Shown here: positions 26,436 to 35,522 of the stretch, one piece after another
Layout of the letters: each line of letters starts with the position of its first letter
How positions within the stretch are numbered: position 1 is the stretch's first letter
Assembly (NCBI RefSeq): GCF_024362785.1
Contig: NZ_CP093301.1
Location: forward strand, 2,914,001 to 2,978,000
Length of the DNA: 64,000 bases
Source: Evansella sp. LMS18
GTDB taxonomy: Bacteria; Bacillota; Bacilli; Bacillales; Salisediminibacteriaceae
Direction of reading: 5' to 3'
Notes under the pieces: model-generated
The model's database searches: none
Told to the model about the DNA's origin: nothing
The model's input: the letters and a program-made list of their open reading frames with translations, nothing else
Program-made: the position numbers and the translations under genes

Positions 26436-27276
26436 ATGTGCGGGATTTATAAGTAAACACGAAGCGAGAGATCAGAGACTGCCTGATTCCCGGGAAATAT
26501 TATTAAATTCGATTGAGATAGATTTACTGGATGACGACAATGTTCTGGCATGTTTTTATGGTGGTTCAATAGGTAATGAAAATACAGATTTATATTCGGA
26601 TATTGATCTCAGAATTGTTGTAGCCCATGAAAAACTACATAGCTTTATTGCAGCCAAAAATAGTCGTCCCCTAAACTGGGGGGAAGTGCTTTACTTTGAA
26701 GATACAGATCCTTTATCAGTGTACACTGTTGCTCACTACGATAGTTTTGTGAAAGTGGACGTCTTCTATTATACTCCGGATAAAATTCAGCCATCTGTCT
26801 GGCTGCAAAATATTGAGATTCTAAAGGACACGAATGGTATGATGGCCAGCATCTTAGAAAAATCAATGAAATATACTTATGAACCATCGCCTGCAGAAAT
26901 TGAGGTGTGGAGGACGAAGTTTTTCGCTCATCTCCACGAAGCATACAGAAGAGCGATGAGAAAAGAGTATTACTATGCTTTACAGTCTGTTGACAATTTA
27001 AGGCTGGCTATATCGGCTGCCTGGTATATGGAGAAGGGAGTCCAGCCAAATACGTTTGGAGATTGGGCTAAATATGAAGGCGGGAGAAGTAAGCTGGATA
27101 ACTGGCAGAAGTCCCTTCTGGAAAGCTGGGAATGCGGGAGAAGCACCAAAGAAATCATGTCTGTTATGAAAAGTATAGTCCATGAATTTATAACGGTTCA
27201 TAGTTCCCTTTGTAAACAGCTGGATATAGAGGAGGATGCGGAACTGATCGATAAGATTGTAAACATGGTTATATAA
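26436..27276 (+). pseudogene. Nucleotidyltransferase (aminoglycoside adenylyltransferase-like), 5' frameshift
   Basis: The ATG at 26436 with GGAG upstream reads MCGIYK and stops, but the +1 frame continues without a break for about 270 codons to 27276. That frame carries the nucleotidyltransferase motif FYGGSIGNENTDLYSDIDLRI (GGS and D-x-D, about residues 44-64) and a C-terminal helical region. It has no ATG, GTG or TTG before 26686, which lies after the catalytic motif. One missing or extra base between 26443 and 26455 would join it to the ATG. Confidence 0.65.
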
Positions 27277-27451
27277 ACTTGGAATGCTATCTTAGTCGTC
27301 TTATTTAATAGAGTGAACTTATAAAGGGTTACCGGGACGGTTATAGTGCCACTAAGTAATTTAACTGAGGGAGGACACTAAATTGGGAATACGGAATCTT
27401 ATTTTTAATGCCGCTCACTAGTAAAAATAAACACTGAAGGAGTGGCTTTAA

Positions 27452-28204
27452 ATGGAATGGGTTAAGAAATTCTACCATAAGCAATACGAATGGATGAGTA
27501 TGGACGATGATGAAGCTATTAAGTATCAAGAAGGATCAATCAGAAAGCTGGAAGGCTTATCTGAAAACCCTGTACATAACATCCTTGAATTAGGCGGAGG
27601 AAAAGGTCATTTTGCAGTTGCTGCCGCAGAGCGTGGTTATAAGGTTACTGTTATTGAGCTGGTCGAGGAAGCTGCACAGTACATTCGTCAACTTGCAGCG
27701 GAAAGAAACGTTCAGGACCATTTGCGTATTATTAATGGAGATTTTTATACGCTTGAGCTGGAAGAAGAATTTGACGCGGTTTGCTATTGGGATGGATTTG
27801 GGGTCGGCACAGACAGGGACCAGGAAAGACTGTTAACAAAAATAGAGAACTGGCTGAAACAGGATGGGACAGCCTTTATTGATGTTTATACGCCCTGGTA
27901 CTGGGCTAAGGTGGCCGGGAAAGAATTTAACATTTCTGAAAGTGTCACCAGAAGGTATGACTTTAACACGGAGGAATGCAGAATGCTTGATACTTGGTGG
28001 AGTAAAATGGACTCCGTTAGACAAGTAACTCAATCATTGCGATGCTATTCTCCCGCGGATTTTAGATTGCTCCTCAGGGACCGAAAATTGAATTTGGTTC
28101 ATTGTGAACCAGGCGGCGAAATGGATTATGACAACTGGGAATTCCATGAGCAGGTTCCTTTAAACACAGCAATGACATTTCTTGCAAAACTTAATAAGAG
28201 CTGA
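27452..28204 (+). CDS. Class I SAM-dependent methyltransferase
   Basis: A 250-residue methylase with the Rossmann motif I ILELGGGKGHFAVAAAERGY (about residues 44-63), acidic end of strand 2 (VTVIEL) and motif post-I INGDFYTLELEEEFD. The C-terminal part carries a Trp-rich region (TPWYWAKVAG). The substrate is not evident. ATG 27452 follows GAAGGAG. Starts 176 bases after the nucleotidyltransferase and may be independent. Confidence 0.8.
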   Translation: MEWVKKFYHKQYEWMSMDDDEAIKYQEGSIRKLEGLSENPVHNILELGGGKGHFAVAAAERGYKVTVIELVEEAAQYIRQLAAERNVQDHLRIINGDFYTLELEEEFDAVCYWDGFGVGTDRDQERLLTKIENWLKQDGTAFIDVYTPWYWAKVAGKEFNISESVTRRYDFNTEECRMLDTWWSKMDSVRQVTQSLRCYSPADFRLLLRDRKLNLVHCEPGGEMDYDNWEFHEQVPLNTAMTFLAKLNKS

Positions 28205-28364
28205 TTTAAACAATATTGGTAAAAAGCTTGTGGAACTTTGTGTTCAGAAGCTGCCTCATGGAGACTGGTTTGCTCATACCTCAGCCAGCAACTTTGATTT
28301 TTATAAAAGATGCGGTTTTGAGGTAAAGGATTTATCACAGAATGGAACATGTGCGTATTATTGA
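28182..28364 (+). pseudogene. C-terminal remnant of a GNAT acetyltransferase
   Basis: A 60-codon frame starting inside the methyltransferase end. From about 28206 it reads IGKKLVELCVQKLPHGDWFA and then FDFYKRCGFEV, the acetyl-CoA-binding and final strands of GNAT proteins. The N-terminal two thirds are absent. This is a truncated gene fused by deletion to the 3' end of the methyltransferase gene. Confidence 0.65.
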
Positions 28365-28470
28365 TATATTCAGGCACGGAAAGAAGGACATAGATAAGCT
28401 TTTCCTAAAGTTGATAAGGGAGTCCATACTAGTAGTGTCATGGCCAACAGAAGGGTAGAGGGTGATTAAC

Positions 28471-28872
28471 TTGAGGGAGGCTCTCCCATATAAAAGGATA
28501 TTGTTAATTTTTTTATCAGGCTGGGTGATCTTTTACACTCTGAACAGCCCATTGCTTCAAAAGGGAACGAATGTTGCTGTTGCAGATATTCCTGAGGACT
28601 CCATAACTCTTGAGGGGTATGTGGTCTCTAAAAGAATTGGCGGCGTCTGGATAGCCAATAAACCGATGGGCACAGGTGAGAGATTGGCCGGCTATTTTAC
28701 CGGATATGGTGTTGAGAGTATCTATGTGTCTAAACATAAAGAAGCCGGTGACCATCCAATGTTCAAAGACCTTAGATTAAACCAAAAAGTACGTGTTCAT
28801 GGCGACATTTTCAGAGAATCACTTCCAGGTAAAACATCAGCCTACTATATTGAAATAATAGAAGATGAATAG
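28471..28872 (+). CDS. Membrane-anchored DUF3221-like protein
   Basis: A 133-residue protein with one N-terminal hydrophobic helix (ILLIFLSGWVIFYTL) and an OB-like domain: ITLEGYVVSKRIGGVWIA ... LRLNQKVRVHGDIFRES. This resembles the DUF3221/YobA group of Bacillus. TTG at 28471 follows AGAGGGTGA by 6 bases; a GTG at 28462 is alternative. No partner nearby. Confidence 0.55.
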   Translation: MREALPYKRILLIFLSGWVIFYTLNSPLLQKGTNVAVADIPEDSITLEGYVVSKRIGGVWIANKPMGTGERLAGYFTGYGVESIYVSKHKEAGDHPMFKDLRLNQKVRVHGDIFRESLPGKTSAYYIEIIEDE

Positions 28873-29085
28873 TTTGTTCAGCTTCTTTGCTTTCCCCGAT
28901 TTTTACTATCCCCGGGCTGACTTCCCCCCGTCGTATGTCTCACTACAGGTTATCCTATATTCAACAAAATATTAATACTATATTGAATTGGGTCTAACTC
29001 TCTAAAATTCGATATAAAACACTCTTTTACAATTTATACCTGCTTATTTCGACCTATTATTTACTAAAAATTCAAATAATTATAC

Positions 29086-29111
29086 AATTGTCAAAATGTT
29101 TTTGCTATAAT
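29086..29111 (+). promoter_or_regulatory. Extended -10 promoter of the peptide-recycling operon, with a weak CodY-like box
   Basis: TGCTATAAT (29103-29111) is an extended -10. The 15 bases at 29086-29100 match the CodY box AATTTTCWGAAAATT at 11 positions, with 4 mismatches, and overlap the promoter. In B. subtilis the dpp-ykf operon is CodY-controlled, so a role is plausible but the match is weak. The leader to the first start codon is about 170 bases; I see nothing else in the gap 28873-29284. Confidence 0.4.
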
Positions 29112-29284
29112 TAAATAACTGTCTTAGCAGCTGGAATATAATGCTAGCCTGATAATTATATTCTGTTTGTTAAGGCTGTACGTCTGTCAGATTACTTGCT
29201 TAAAATCATTAAAATTCCGAGCAATAGGAACAGAACGTAAATCAAGTTTGTTGCAGACAACATGAAGTAAAGGGGGACAGCAAT

Positions 29285-30217
29285 TTGCTGAAGTACATTT
29301 TAAAACGGTTCGCATGGATGATTCTAACCATATGGGTAATCATTACTTTGACCTTCTTTCTGATGCACTCCATACCCGGCGATCCTCTTGACGTAGGAGA
29401 TTCTGGCGGATCAGCAGCGGCCAGTGAAAATTTAAGGGCTTACTATAATCTTGACCAGCCACTTCCAGTTCAGTATTTTTCCTACATAAAAAATATCGTC
29501 ACTCTTGATTTCGGGCCTTCCATGACATCGAGGTCAAGTACTGTAAACGATATGATCAGCAGCGGTTTTCCAGCTTCTCTCCAGTTAGGGATAGCCTCCC
29601 TCGTATTTTCTGTAATAAGCGGGGTTGCGCTGGGAGTTCTGGCGGCTCTGAGGCACAACAAAATGATAGATTACATAACTATGATAGTAGCTGTAATAGG
29701 AATATCTATACCAAACTTTATTCAGTCCATGCTGTTTATAAACTACATAGGTGCAAACTTTGATTTCTTTCCTGTGGCAAGATGGGGAACATGGCGGCAT
29801 GTAATTCTCCCTGCCCTCGCTCTGTCATCGGGACCAATGGCGATTATTGCAAGGCTGACAAGGTCGAATATGCTTGAGGTGCTCACTCAGGATTATATCA
29901 GGACAGCAAAAGCAAAAGGACTCTCAGCAAGAAAGATAGTAGTAAAGCACGCATTAAGAAATGCACTCCTTCCTGTAGTCACGATTATGGGGGCGCTTAC
30001 TGCATCAGTACTTACCGGAAGCTTTGTTATTGAACGTATTTTTGCTATCCCAGGGATAGGGCAGTACTTCGTTAACAGTATCAGTAACCGGGATTATCCT
30101 ATGATTATGGCTACGACTGTTATTTACAGTTCCATACTTGTTTTTATGATGTTCTTAGTAGATATCATATACGGCATAATCGACCCGAGAATTAAACTGC
30201 ATGCGAAGGAGGACTAG
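29285..30217 (+). CDS. oppB: Peptide ABC transporter permease (OppB/DppB family)
   Basis: A 310-residue inner-membrane permease with six hydrophobic segments, the N-terminal MLKYILKRFAWMILTIWVII typical of OppB and the EAA-like loop RTAKAKGLSARKIVVKHALRNA (ATP-binding subunit contact). It forms the import channel with OppC. TTG at 29285, 10 bases after GGGGGA, opens the operon oppB-oppC-oppD-oppA-ykfA-C26-oppF-ykfB-ykfC. Confidence 0.9.
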   Translation: MLKYILKRFAWMILTIWVIITLTFFLMHSIPGDPLDVGDSGGSAAASENLRAYYNLDQPLPVQYFSYIKNIVTLDFGPSMTSRSSTVNDMISSGFPASLQLGIASLVFSVISGVALGVLAALRHNKMIDYITMIVAVIGISIPNFIQSMLFINYIGANFDFFPVARWGTWRHVILPALALSSGPMAIIARLTRSNMLEVLTQDYIRTAKAKGLSARKIVVKHALRNALLPVVTIMGALTASVLTGSFVIERIFAIPGIGQYFVNSISNRDYPMIMATTVIYSSILVFMMFLVDIIYGIIDPRIKLHAKED

Positions 30218-30218
30218 C

Positions 30219-31169
30219 ATGGGGATACCAACAAAGCAAAAGACAGAGCATTCCTCTGTCCCGGACGACTTATTCGTCCCGCTTAATAAAGATTCCGCCC
30301 AGCTTGAGAACATCGTCAGGCCAAGCGTGGGCTTCTGGAAAGACGCATGGCAGCGGCTGCTGAAAAATAAACTGGCAGTAGCAGGTCTCATTACAATAAT
30401 ATTTCTGACTATTATGGCAATTATTGGCCCGATGCTTACTCCGTATTCCTATTCAGAACAGACTTTAAGCAATCAGAATCAGCCGCCTTCTGCAGACCAT
30501 TGGTTCGGAACAGACAACCTTGGCCGGGATATGTTCACCCGGACATGGTACGGAGCAAGAATATCACTGTTCATCGGTTTAGCCGCGGCTTTAATTGAAT
30601 TTGTAATTGGTGTAATTTACGGCGGTATTTCAGGATACAAAGGCGGGCGTACAGATAACGTCATGATGCGTATTGTCGATATTCTGTACGGGCTTCCATA
30701 CCTGCTTGTTGTTATTCTGCTTATGGTCGTTATGGGGCCTGGCCTGTTTACAATCATCATAGCCCTTACCCTGACAGGGTGGATCGGCATGGCCAGGATT
30801 GTAAGAGGACAAGTTCTTCAGTTGAAAAATAATGAATATGTGCTGGCTTCCAAGGTTCTTGGAGCCAATACATCAAGGATTATCAGAAAGCACCTGCTCC
30901 CTAATACAATGGGACCAGTCATTGTATCTATGACACTTACTGTTCCCGGAGCTATTTTTGCAGAAGCATTTTTAAGCTTTTTAGGACTTGGTGTTTCTGC
31001 GCCGGTTGCAAGCTGGGGGTCTATGGCTAACGACGCTCTTGGAGTGCTTAATACAGGCCACTGGTGGCGGCTTTTCTTCCCGGCCTTCTTCATCTCATTG
31101 ACCATGCTGGCATTTAATGTATTCGGCGACGGACTGCGGGATGCCCTTGATCCGAAGCTTAGGAGGTAA
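30219..31169 (+). CDS. oppC: Peptide ABC transporter permease (OppC/DppC family)
   Basis: A 316-residue permease with an N-terminal cytoplasmic extension, the OppC-type sequence FGTDNLGRDMFTRTWYGARI near residue 100, and the EAA-like loop LASKVLGANTSRIIRKHLLPN. ATG at 30219 has AAGGAGG upstream; the start overlaps nothing and sits 1 base after the oppB stop. Pairs with OppB as the channel. Confidence 0.9.
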   Translation: MGIPTKQKTEHSSVPDDLFVPLNKDSAQLENIVRPSVGFWKDAWQRLLKNKLAVAGLITIIFLTIMAIIGPMLTPYSYSEQTLSNQNQPPSADHWFGTDNLGRDMFTRTWYGARISLFIGLAAALIEFVIGVIYGGISGYKGGRTDNVMMRIVDILYGLPYLLVVILLMVVMGPGLFTIIIALTLTGWIGMARIVRGQVLQLKNNEYVLASKVLGANTSRIIRKHLLPNTMGPVIVSMTLTVPGAIFAEAFLSFLGLGVSAPVASWGSMANDALGVLNTGHWWRLFFPAFFISLTMLAFNVFGDGLRDALDPKLRR

Positions 31170-31172
31170 ATC

Positions 31173-32186
31173 ATGACTGAGAAATTATTAGAAGTAAAGG
31201 ATCTCGCTGTCTCATTCTCTGCGCAAGGGGGAGAAGTGCAGGCGGTCAGAGGAGTCAGCTTCCATGTTAGCAAAGGGGAAACAATCGCTGTCGTCGGAGA
31301 ATCAGGATGCGGTAAAAGTGTCACAGCCCAGAGTATTATGAGGCTCATCCCTGAACCGCCTGGAAAAATTAAAGGTGGAAGCATATATTTCAACGGACGG
31401 GATCTCGCTGCACTATCTGAAAAAGAGATGCAGAAAATACGCGGAAAAGAAATCGGCATGATATTCCAGGACCCGATGACAAGCCTGAACCCGACTCTGA
31501 CAGTTGGGGACCAGATTACAGAGGGGTTGCTTACCCACCAGGATATTAGTAAAGCTGATGCGGAAAAGGAAGCGGTTGATCTCCTCCGCCTTGTTGGTTT
31601 TGCAGACCCGGAGGACAGGCTGAAGCTTTATCCTCATCAGTTCAGCGGTGGGATGAGACAAAGGATTGTCATTGCTATGGCCCTTGTCTGCAAACCTTCT
31701 CTAATCATCGCCGATGAACCAACTACAGCTCTTGATGTAACAATCCAGGCACAGATCATGGAACTATTTAAAGAAATACAGGAAAAAACAGGAGTAGCCA
31801 TTATTCTCATAACCCATGACCTTGGTGTTGTTGCCCAGGCAGCAGACAGAATAAATGTGATGTACGCCGGAGAAATCATCGAGTCCGGAACAGTTAAAGA
31901 AATTTTTTACGACACTCAGCATCCATATACACAAGGTCTGCTGGCTTCTGTTCCCCGGCTTGACGGTGACCGTTCGAAACCATTAGTCCCTATATACGGG
32001 TCGCCGCCTGATTTATACTCTCCGCCTGCTGGCTGCGCGTTCGCTCAACGCTGCGAATATGCCATGGAGGTCTGCAGTAAATATGCTCCGCCTGTTACTT
32101 ATTTAAGCGGCCAGCACCAAACGATGTGCTGGCTCCAGGATGGAAGAGCAGCCGGGATGCGGGGCCCTAAGGTAACTATTAAATAA
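31173..32186 (+). CDS. oppD: Peptide ABC transporter ATP-binding protein (OppD/DppD)
   Basis: A 337-residue ATPase: Walker [12 protein letters not shown]-loop FQDPMTS, signature FSGGMRQRI, Walker B IIADEPTTALD and H-loop THD. The C-terminal oligopeptide-transporter domain has the cysteine-containing CAFAQRCEYAMEVC stretch, which in OppD/OppF proteins can hold an iron-sulfur cluster. It energises peptide uptake with OppF (36281). GGAGG precedes the ATG. Confidence 0.92.
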   Translation: MTEKLLEVKDLAVSFSAQGGEVQAVRGVSFHVSKGETIAVVGESGCGKSVTAQSIMRLIPEPPGKIKGGSIYFNGRDLAALSEKEMQKIRGKEIGMIFQDPMTSLNPTLTVGDQITEGLLTHQDISKADAEKEAVDLLRLVGFADPEDRLKLYPHQFSGGMRQRIVIAMALVCKPSLIIADEPTTALDVTIQAQIMELFKEIQEKTGVAIILITHDLGVVAQAADRINVMYAGEIIESGTVKEIFYDTQHPYTQGLLASVPRLDGDRSKPLVPIYGSPPDLYSPPAGCAFAQRCEYAMEVCSKYAPPVTYLSGQHQTMCWLQDGRAAGMRGPKVTIK

Positions 32187-32229
32187 TGCGGATTTGCCGT
32201 GGAATTGGGAGTTTTTTTCGTGGAATTGT

Positions 32230-32640
32230 TTTTTATCAACGAAACTGGGTGTTCAATCAGCGAACAGCGGATGAATCAACGAAATCAGGTGTCCAATCAA
32301 CGAAAATTAGCGTCCAATCAACGAAACTGGGTGTTCAATCGGCGAACTGTGGTTGAATCAACGAAATCAGGTGTCCAATCAACGAAAATTAGCGTCCAAT
32401 CAACGAAACTGGGTGTTCAATCAGCGAACTGTGGTTGAATCAACGAAATCAGGTGTCCAATCAACGAAAATTAGCGTCCAATCAACGAAACTGGGTGTTC
32501 AATCAGCGAACAGCGGATGAATCAACGAAATCAGGTGTCCAATCAACGAAAATTAGCGTCCAATCAACGAAACTGGATGTATCAATCGGCGAACTGTGGT
32601 TGAATCAATGAAATTATATATTCAATCAACGAAACCTGAT
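32230..32640 (+). repeat. Direct-core array, 82-bp unit, about four copies
   Basis: A core AATCAACGAAA (AATCAGCGAA in every fourth position) repeats at 32255, 32274, 32295, 32316, 32337, 32356, 32377, 32398, 32419, 32438 and onward. The steps are 21, 21, 21 and 19 bp, giving an 82-bp unit with four variant inter-core texts. The last copies (after 32560) are degenerate. It lies inside an operon, between oppD and oppA, and is probably transcribed. Confidence 0.92.
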
Positions 32641-32745
32641 TCGCAACCATCAAAACCTGCAATTTTAGGAGGTGATAGCTTTTCAGAAGGCCATGCTTCG
32701 ACTGATGATCACTAATCCAAACGAACAACTAAGGGGGAAACATTT

Positions 32746-34395
32746 ATGAAAAAGCATAAGATGAAAGGGTTGTTTTTTACAGGCTTGCTGGGTGCTGCAC
32801 TCCTGGCTGCCGGCTGTTCAGGAAATGAGAATGCTTCAGGTGAACAGAACGACGGTAATAACGGCAATAACAGTAATGACGGTGAAGAGAAGAGACTCAT
32901 TATTAACAACGGATCGGAACCTACTTCACTTGATCCGCCAATCGGTAACGACGAGTATTCCTACAGCATTCTTAACAATGTCATGGAGGGGCTGACCCGC
33001 CTGGAGAAGGATGATCCTGTTCCGGCTCCTGCGATGGCAGAAGACTGGGATGTATCTGACGATGGTTTGACGTACACTTTTCATATTCGAGAAGATGCTG
33101 TCTGGAGCAATGGAGATCCTGTAACTGCTGAGGACTTCGAATATTCCTTTAAGCGCCTTGCTAATCCGGAAACCGCATCTCCAGCTGCACATCATTCTTA
33201 CTGGATTGCAGGTGCAGAAGCATTTAATACAGGAGAAGGATCTGAAGAAGACGTCCAGGTAACTGCTGTTGATGAGAAAACTCTGGAAGTAGTACTGGAA
33301 AACCCAGTCGATTTCTTCCCGTCCATCGTTGCTATGCCACAGCTTTTCCCTGTACATAAGGATACAGCAGAAAATGATGAAAACTGGGCTAACAGTGTTG
33401 ACACGCTTGTTACTAACGGTCCGTTCACTTTAACTGAATGGGAGCGGGACGAATACATTCTTGTTGAAAAGAATGAAGACTACTGGGACGCTGAAACTGT
33501 CAACCTTGATGCAGTGGAATATCTGATGGTCGAAGATACAAACACAGCTTACCAGCTTTACCAGAACAATGAACTTCATGTTTCAGGAATCCCGTCAGAT
33601 ATGATGGGAGAATTAATAGAGAGTGATGAAGCTGCTATTTATCCTCGTTCTGGAATTGAGTTCCAGCGTTTTAATGTGGAAGAAGAGCCATTCCATAACA
33701 AAAATATCCGTAAAGCATTTGCAAAAGCTATCAATGGCCAGGAAATTGTTGACTACATTATCCAGGGCAACCAGCCGGTAATGAATGGATATATTTACAA
33801 TGAATTTGTCCATCCGGCAGGAGGAACTTACAGAGAGAATGCAGGAAGCATGCATGAATTCAATGTTGACGACGCACGTGAGCTTCTCGAGCTTGGAATG
33901 GAAGAAGAAGGATACGACACACTCCCTGAGGTAACCTTGAGCTATAACACAGATGACCAGCACCATACCGTAGCACAGGCTGTGCAGGAAATGCTTCAGC
34001 AGAACCTGGGAGTAGAAGTGAAACTTGAAAATACAGAATGGGCTGTATTCCTTGAGGCACAGCGAAATGTCGAGCTTCAGTATTCACGTTCCAGTTTCCT
34101 TGGAGGATACAATGACCCGATGAACTATCTGGATAACTTTACAAGTGGAAATCCGATGAACAGAACAGGCTGGAGCAACGAAGAATATGATTCTTTAGTA
34201 GCCGAGAGCCTGCAGGAAGTTGATCCGGAAAGACGTTTTGAACTGATGCAGCAGGCGGAGGAAGTGTTCATGGAAGAAGCTGTAATCGTGCCGCTTTACT
34301 TCTATAACAGCACTTTCCTGGAAAAGCCGGAAGTAGTGGATATTGTACGTCATCCAGTAGGGTTTGTTGAGTTGAAATGGGCTGACCTGCAGTAA
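32746..34395 (+). CDS. oppA: Peptide-binding lipoprotein (OppA/DppE family)
   Basis: A 549-residue solute-binding lipoprotein: signal ending LLAAGC (Cys24), an Asn/Gly/Ser linker, then the SBP_bac_5 fold (EPTSLDPPIGNDEYSY, LTYTFHIREDAVWSNGDPV). In the murein-peptide context it probably binds cell-wall tri- or tetrapeptides; this is inference. It follows the 32-kb array rather than opening the operon as in the B. subtilis dpp-ykf layout. A terminator follows, so downstream genes may be expressed at a lower level. Confidence 0.9.
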   Translation: MKKHKMKGLFFTGLLGAALLAAGCSGNENASGEQNDGNNGNNSNDGEEKRLIINNGSEPTSLDPPIGNDEYSYSILNNVMEGLTRLEKDDPVPAPAMAEDWDVSDDGLTYTFHIREDAVWSNGDPVTAEDFEYSFKRLANPETASPAAHHSYWIAGAEAFNTGEGSEEDVQVTAVDEKTLEVVLENPVDFFPSIVAMPQLFPVHKDTAENDENWANSVDTLVTNGPFTLTEWERDEYILVEKNEDYWDAETVNLDAVEYLMVEDTNTAYQLYQNNELHVSGIPSDMMGELIESDEAAIYPRSGIEFQRFNVEEEPFHNKNIRKAFAKAINGQEIVDYIIQGNQPVMNGYIYNEFVHPAGGTYRENAGSMHEFNVDDARELLELGMEEEGYDTLPEVTLSYNTDDQHHTVAQAVQEMLQQNLGVEVKLENTEWAVFLEAQRNVELQYSRSSFLGGYNDPMNYLDNFTSGNPMNRTGWSNEEYDSLVAESLQEVDPERRFELMQQAEEVFMEEAVIVPLYFYNSTFLEKPEVVDIVRHPVGFVELKWADLQ

Positions 34396-34407
34396 ACTGA
34401 TTCATGA

Positions 34408-34438
34408 GGGTGCTCATACAGGATGAGCACCCTTTTTT
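34408..34438 (+). terminator. Terminator after oppA
   Basis: GGGTGCTCAT / ATGAGCACCC 10-bp perfect stem, 5-base loop, then TTTTTT. Lies inside the transport/recycling cluster and could attenuate the downstream genes. Confidence 0.9.
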
Positions 34439-34564
34439 CGGTGCCTGTCACCACCCGAATAATCTTGTTTCACAGAAAATGTTTCACGGGGGGAACAAAA
34501 CAAAGGCCTCGCTGGTGAATGAAACAAGAAATTCGAAATAACTGCCGACGAAAGGAAGTTATCT

Positions 34565-35500
34565 ATGGCCGCTGTTATTAAGCCGGAAAGATTAAAGCAA
34601 GGGGATACGATAGCCATTGTTGCACCCGCAAGCTGGCCTAATCATAATAATGCATTAAAAGCAGCAGAATTTCTAAATAAATCAGGCTTCAAAGTAAAAT
34701 TCGGGAACAGCCTTAACCGGAAGAATGGCTATTTAGCGGGGACAGATCAGGAAAGGGCCGAAGAGCTGCAGGAGATGTTCGCAGACGAAGAAGTCAAAGG
34801 AATTATTTCAGTATGCGGCGGTTATGGATCTGCAAGAATAGCTCCTTTACTTGATTATGAGATGATCAGAAATAACCCAAAAGTATTCTGGGGCTACAGC
34901 GATATTACATTTCTTCATATTTCTATATTTCAGAAGACAGGGCTTGTAACATTTCATGGTCCAATGCTTAGTTCAGATATTGGAAAAGAGGAGGTCCACC
35001 CTCTGACATACCGTAACTTTGATAAGCTGGCAGAACCAGCTTCGTTCAGTTATACAGACGCAATCAGCCCATTGAAAGTACTCTCTCCCGGAAGAGGAGA
35101 AGGCAAGCTAATTGGAGGGAACCTTTCCCTGATTGTAAGCGGGCTTGGAACACCGTATGAGATTGATACAAAAGGGAAGCTGCTTTTTATTGAGGAAACA
35201 GACGAAGAACCATATCAAATTGACCGGATGCTTAACCAGTTAAAACAGGCAGGGAAGATAAAAGATTCTGAAGGAATACTTTTATGTGATTTCAACGACT
35301 GCGGACCCAAAAAACGGAAAGAGTCTTTAAGTTTGGAAGAAGTTTTCCACGGTCATATTGTTTCTTCCGGCAAACCGGTTATAAGCGGTTTTAAAACAGG
35401 GCATTGCAGTCCTAATATCGCTTTTCCTGTTGGTGCCGAAGCAATTCTTGATACAACCAGGCTTACTGTTGAAGTGGAGGAGCCGTTCAGTATCAGCTAG
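34565..35500 (+). CDS. ykfA: S66 peptidase, murein LD-carboxypeptidase (YkfA/LdcA family)
   Basis: A 311-residue serine peptidase of family S66, with the nucleophile in FWGYSDITFLH (Ser near residue 116), the LFIEETDEEPYQIDRM stretch (catalytic Glu) and a C-terminal His in GHCSPNIAFPVG. These enzymes cleave the LD-bond of murein tetrapeptides or related amides in the cytoplasm. B. subtilis YkfA sits in the same kind of cluster. AAAGGAAG precedes the ATG. Confidence 0.88.
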   Translation: MAAVIKPERLKQGDTIAIVAPASWPNHNNALKAAEFLNKSGFKVKFGNSLNRKNGYLAGTDQERAEELQEMFADEEVKGIISVCGGYGSARIAPLLDYEMIRNNPKVFWGYSDITFLHISIFQKTGLVTFHGPMLSSDIGKEEVHPLTYRNFDKLAEPASFSYTDAISPLKVLSPGRGEGKLIGGNLSLIVSGLGTPYEIDTKGKLLFIEETDEEPYQIDRMLNQLKQAGKIKDSEGILLCDFNDCGPKKRKESLSLEEVFHGHIVSSGKPVISGFKTGHCSPNIAFPVGAEAILDTTRLTVEVEEPFSIS

Positions 35501-35522
35501 AATTTAAATGGAGGAGAAAATA

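Noticed and set aside
32199-32438. ORF of about 79 codons with heptapeptide-like repeats
   Set aside because: The 21-bp step equals seven codons, so any array without stop codons gives such a frame; no start signal.
32230-32640. CRISPR-like array of direct repeats
   Set aside because: The units between cores are about 10 bp and repeat themselves; there are no unique 30-40 bp spacers and no cas genes.
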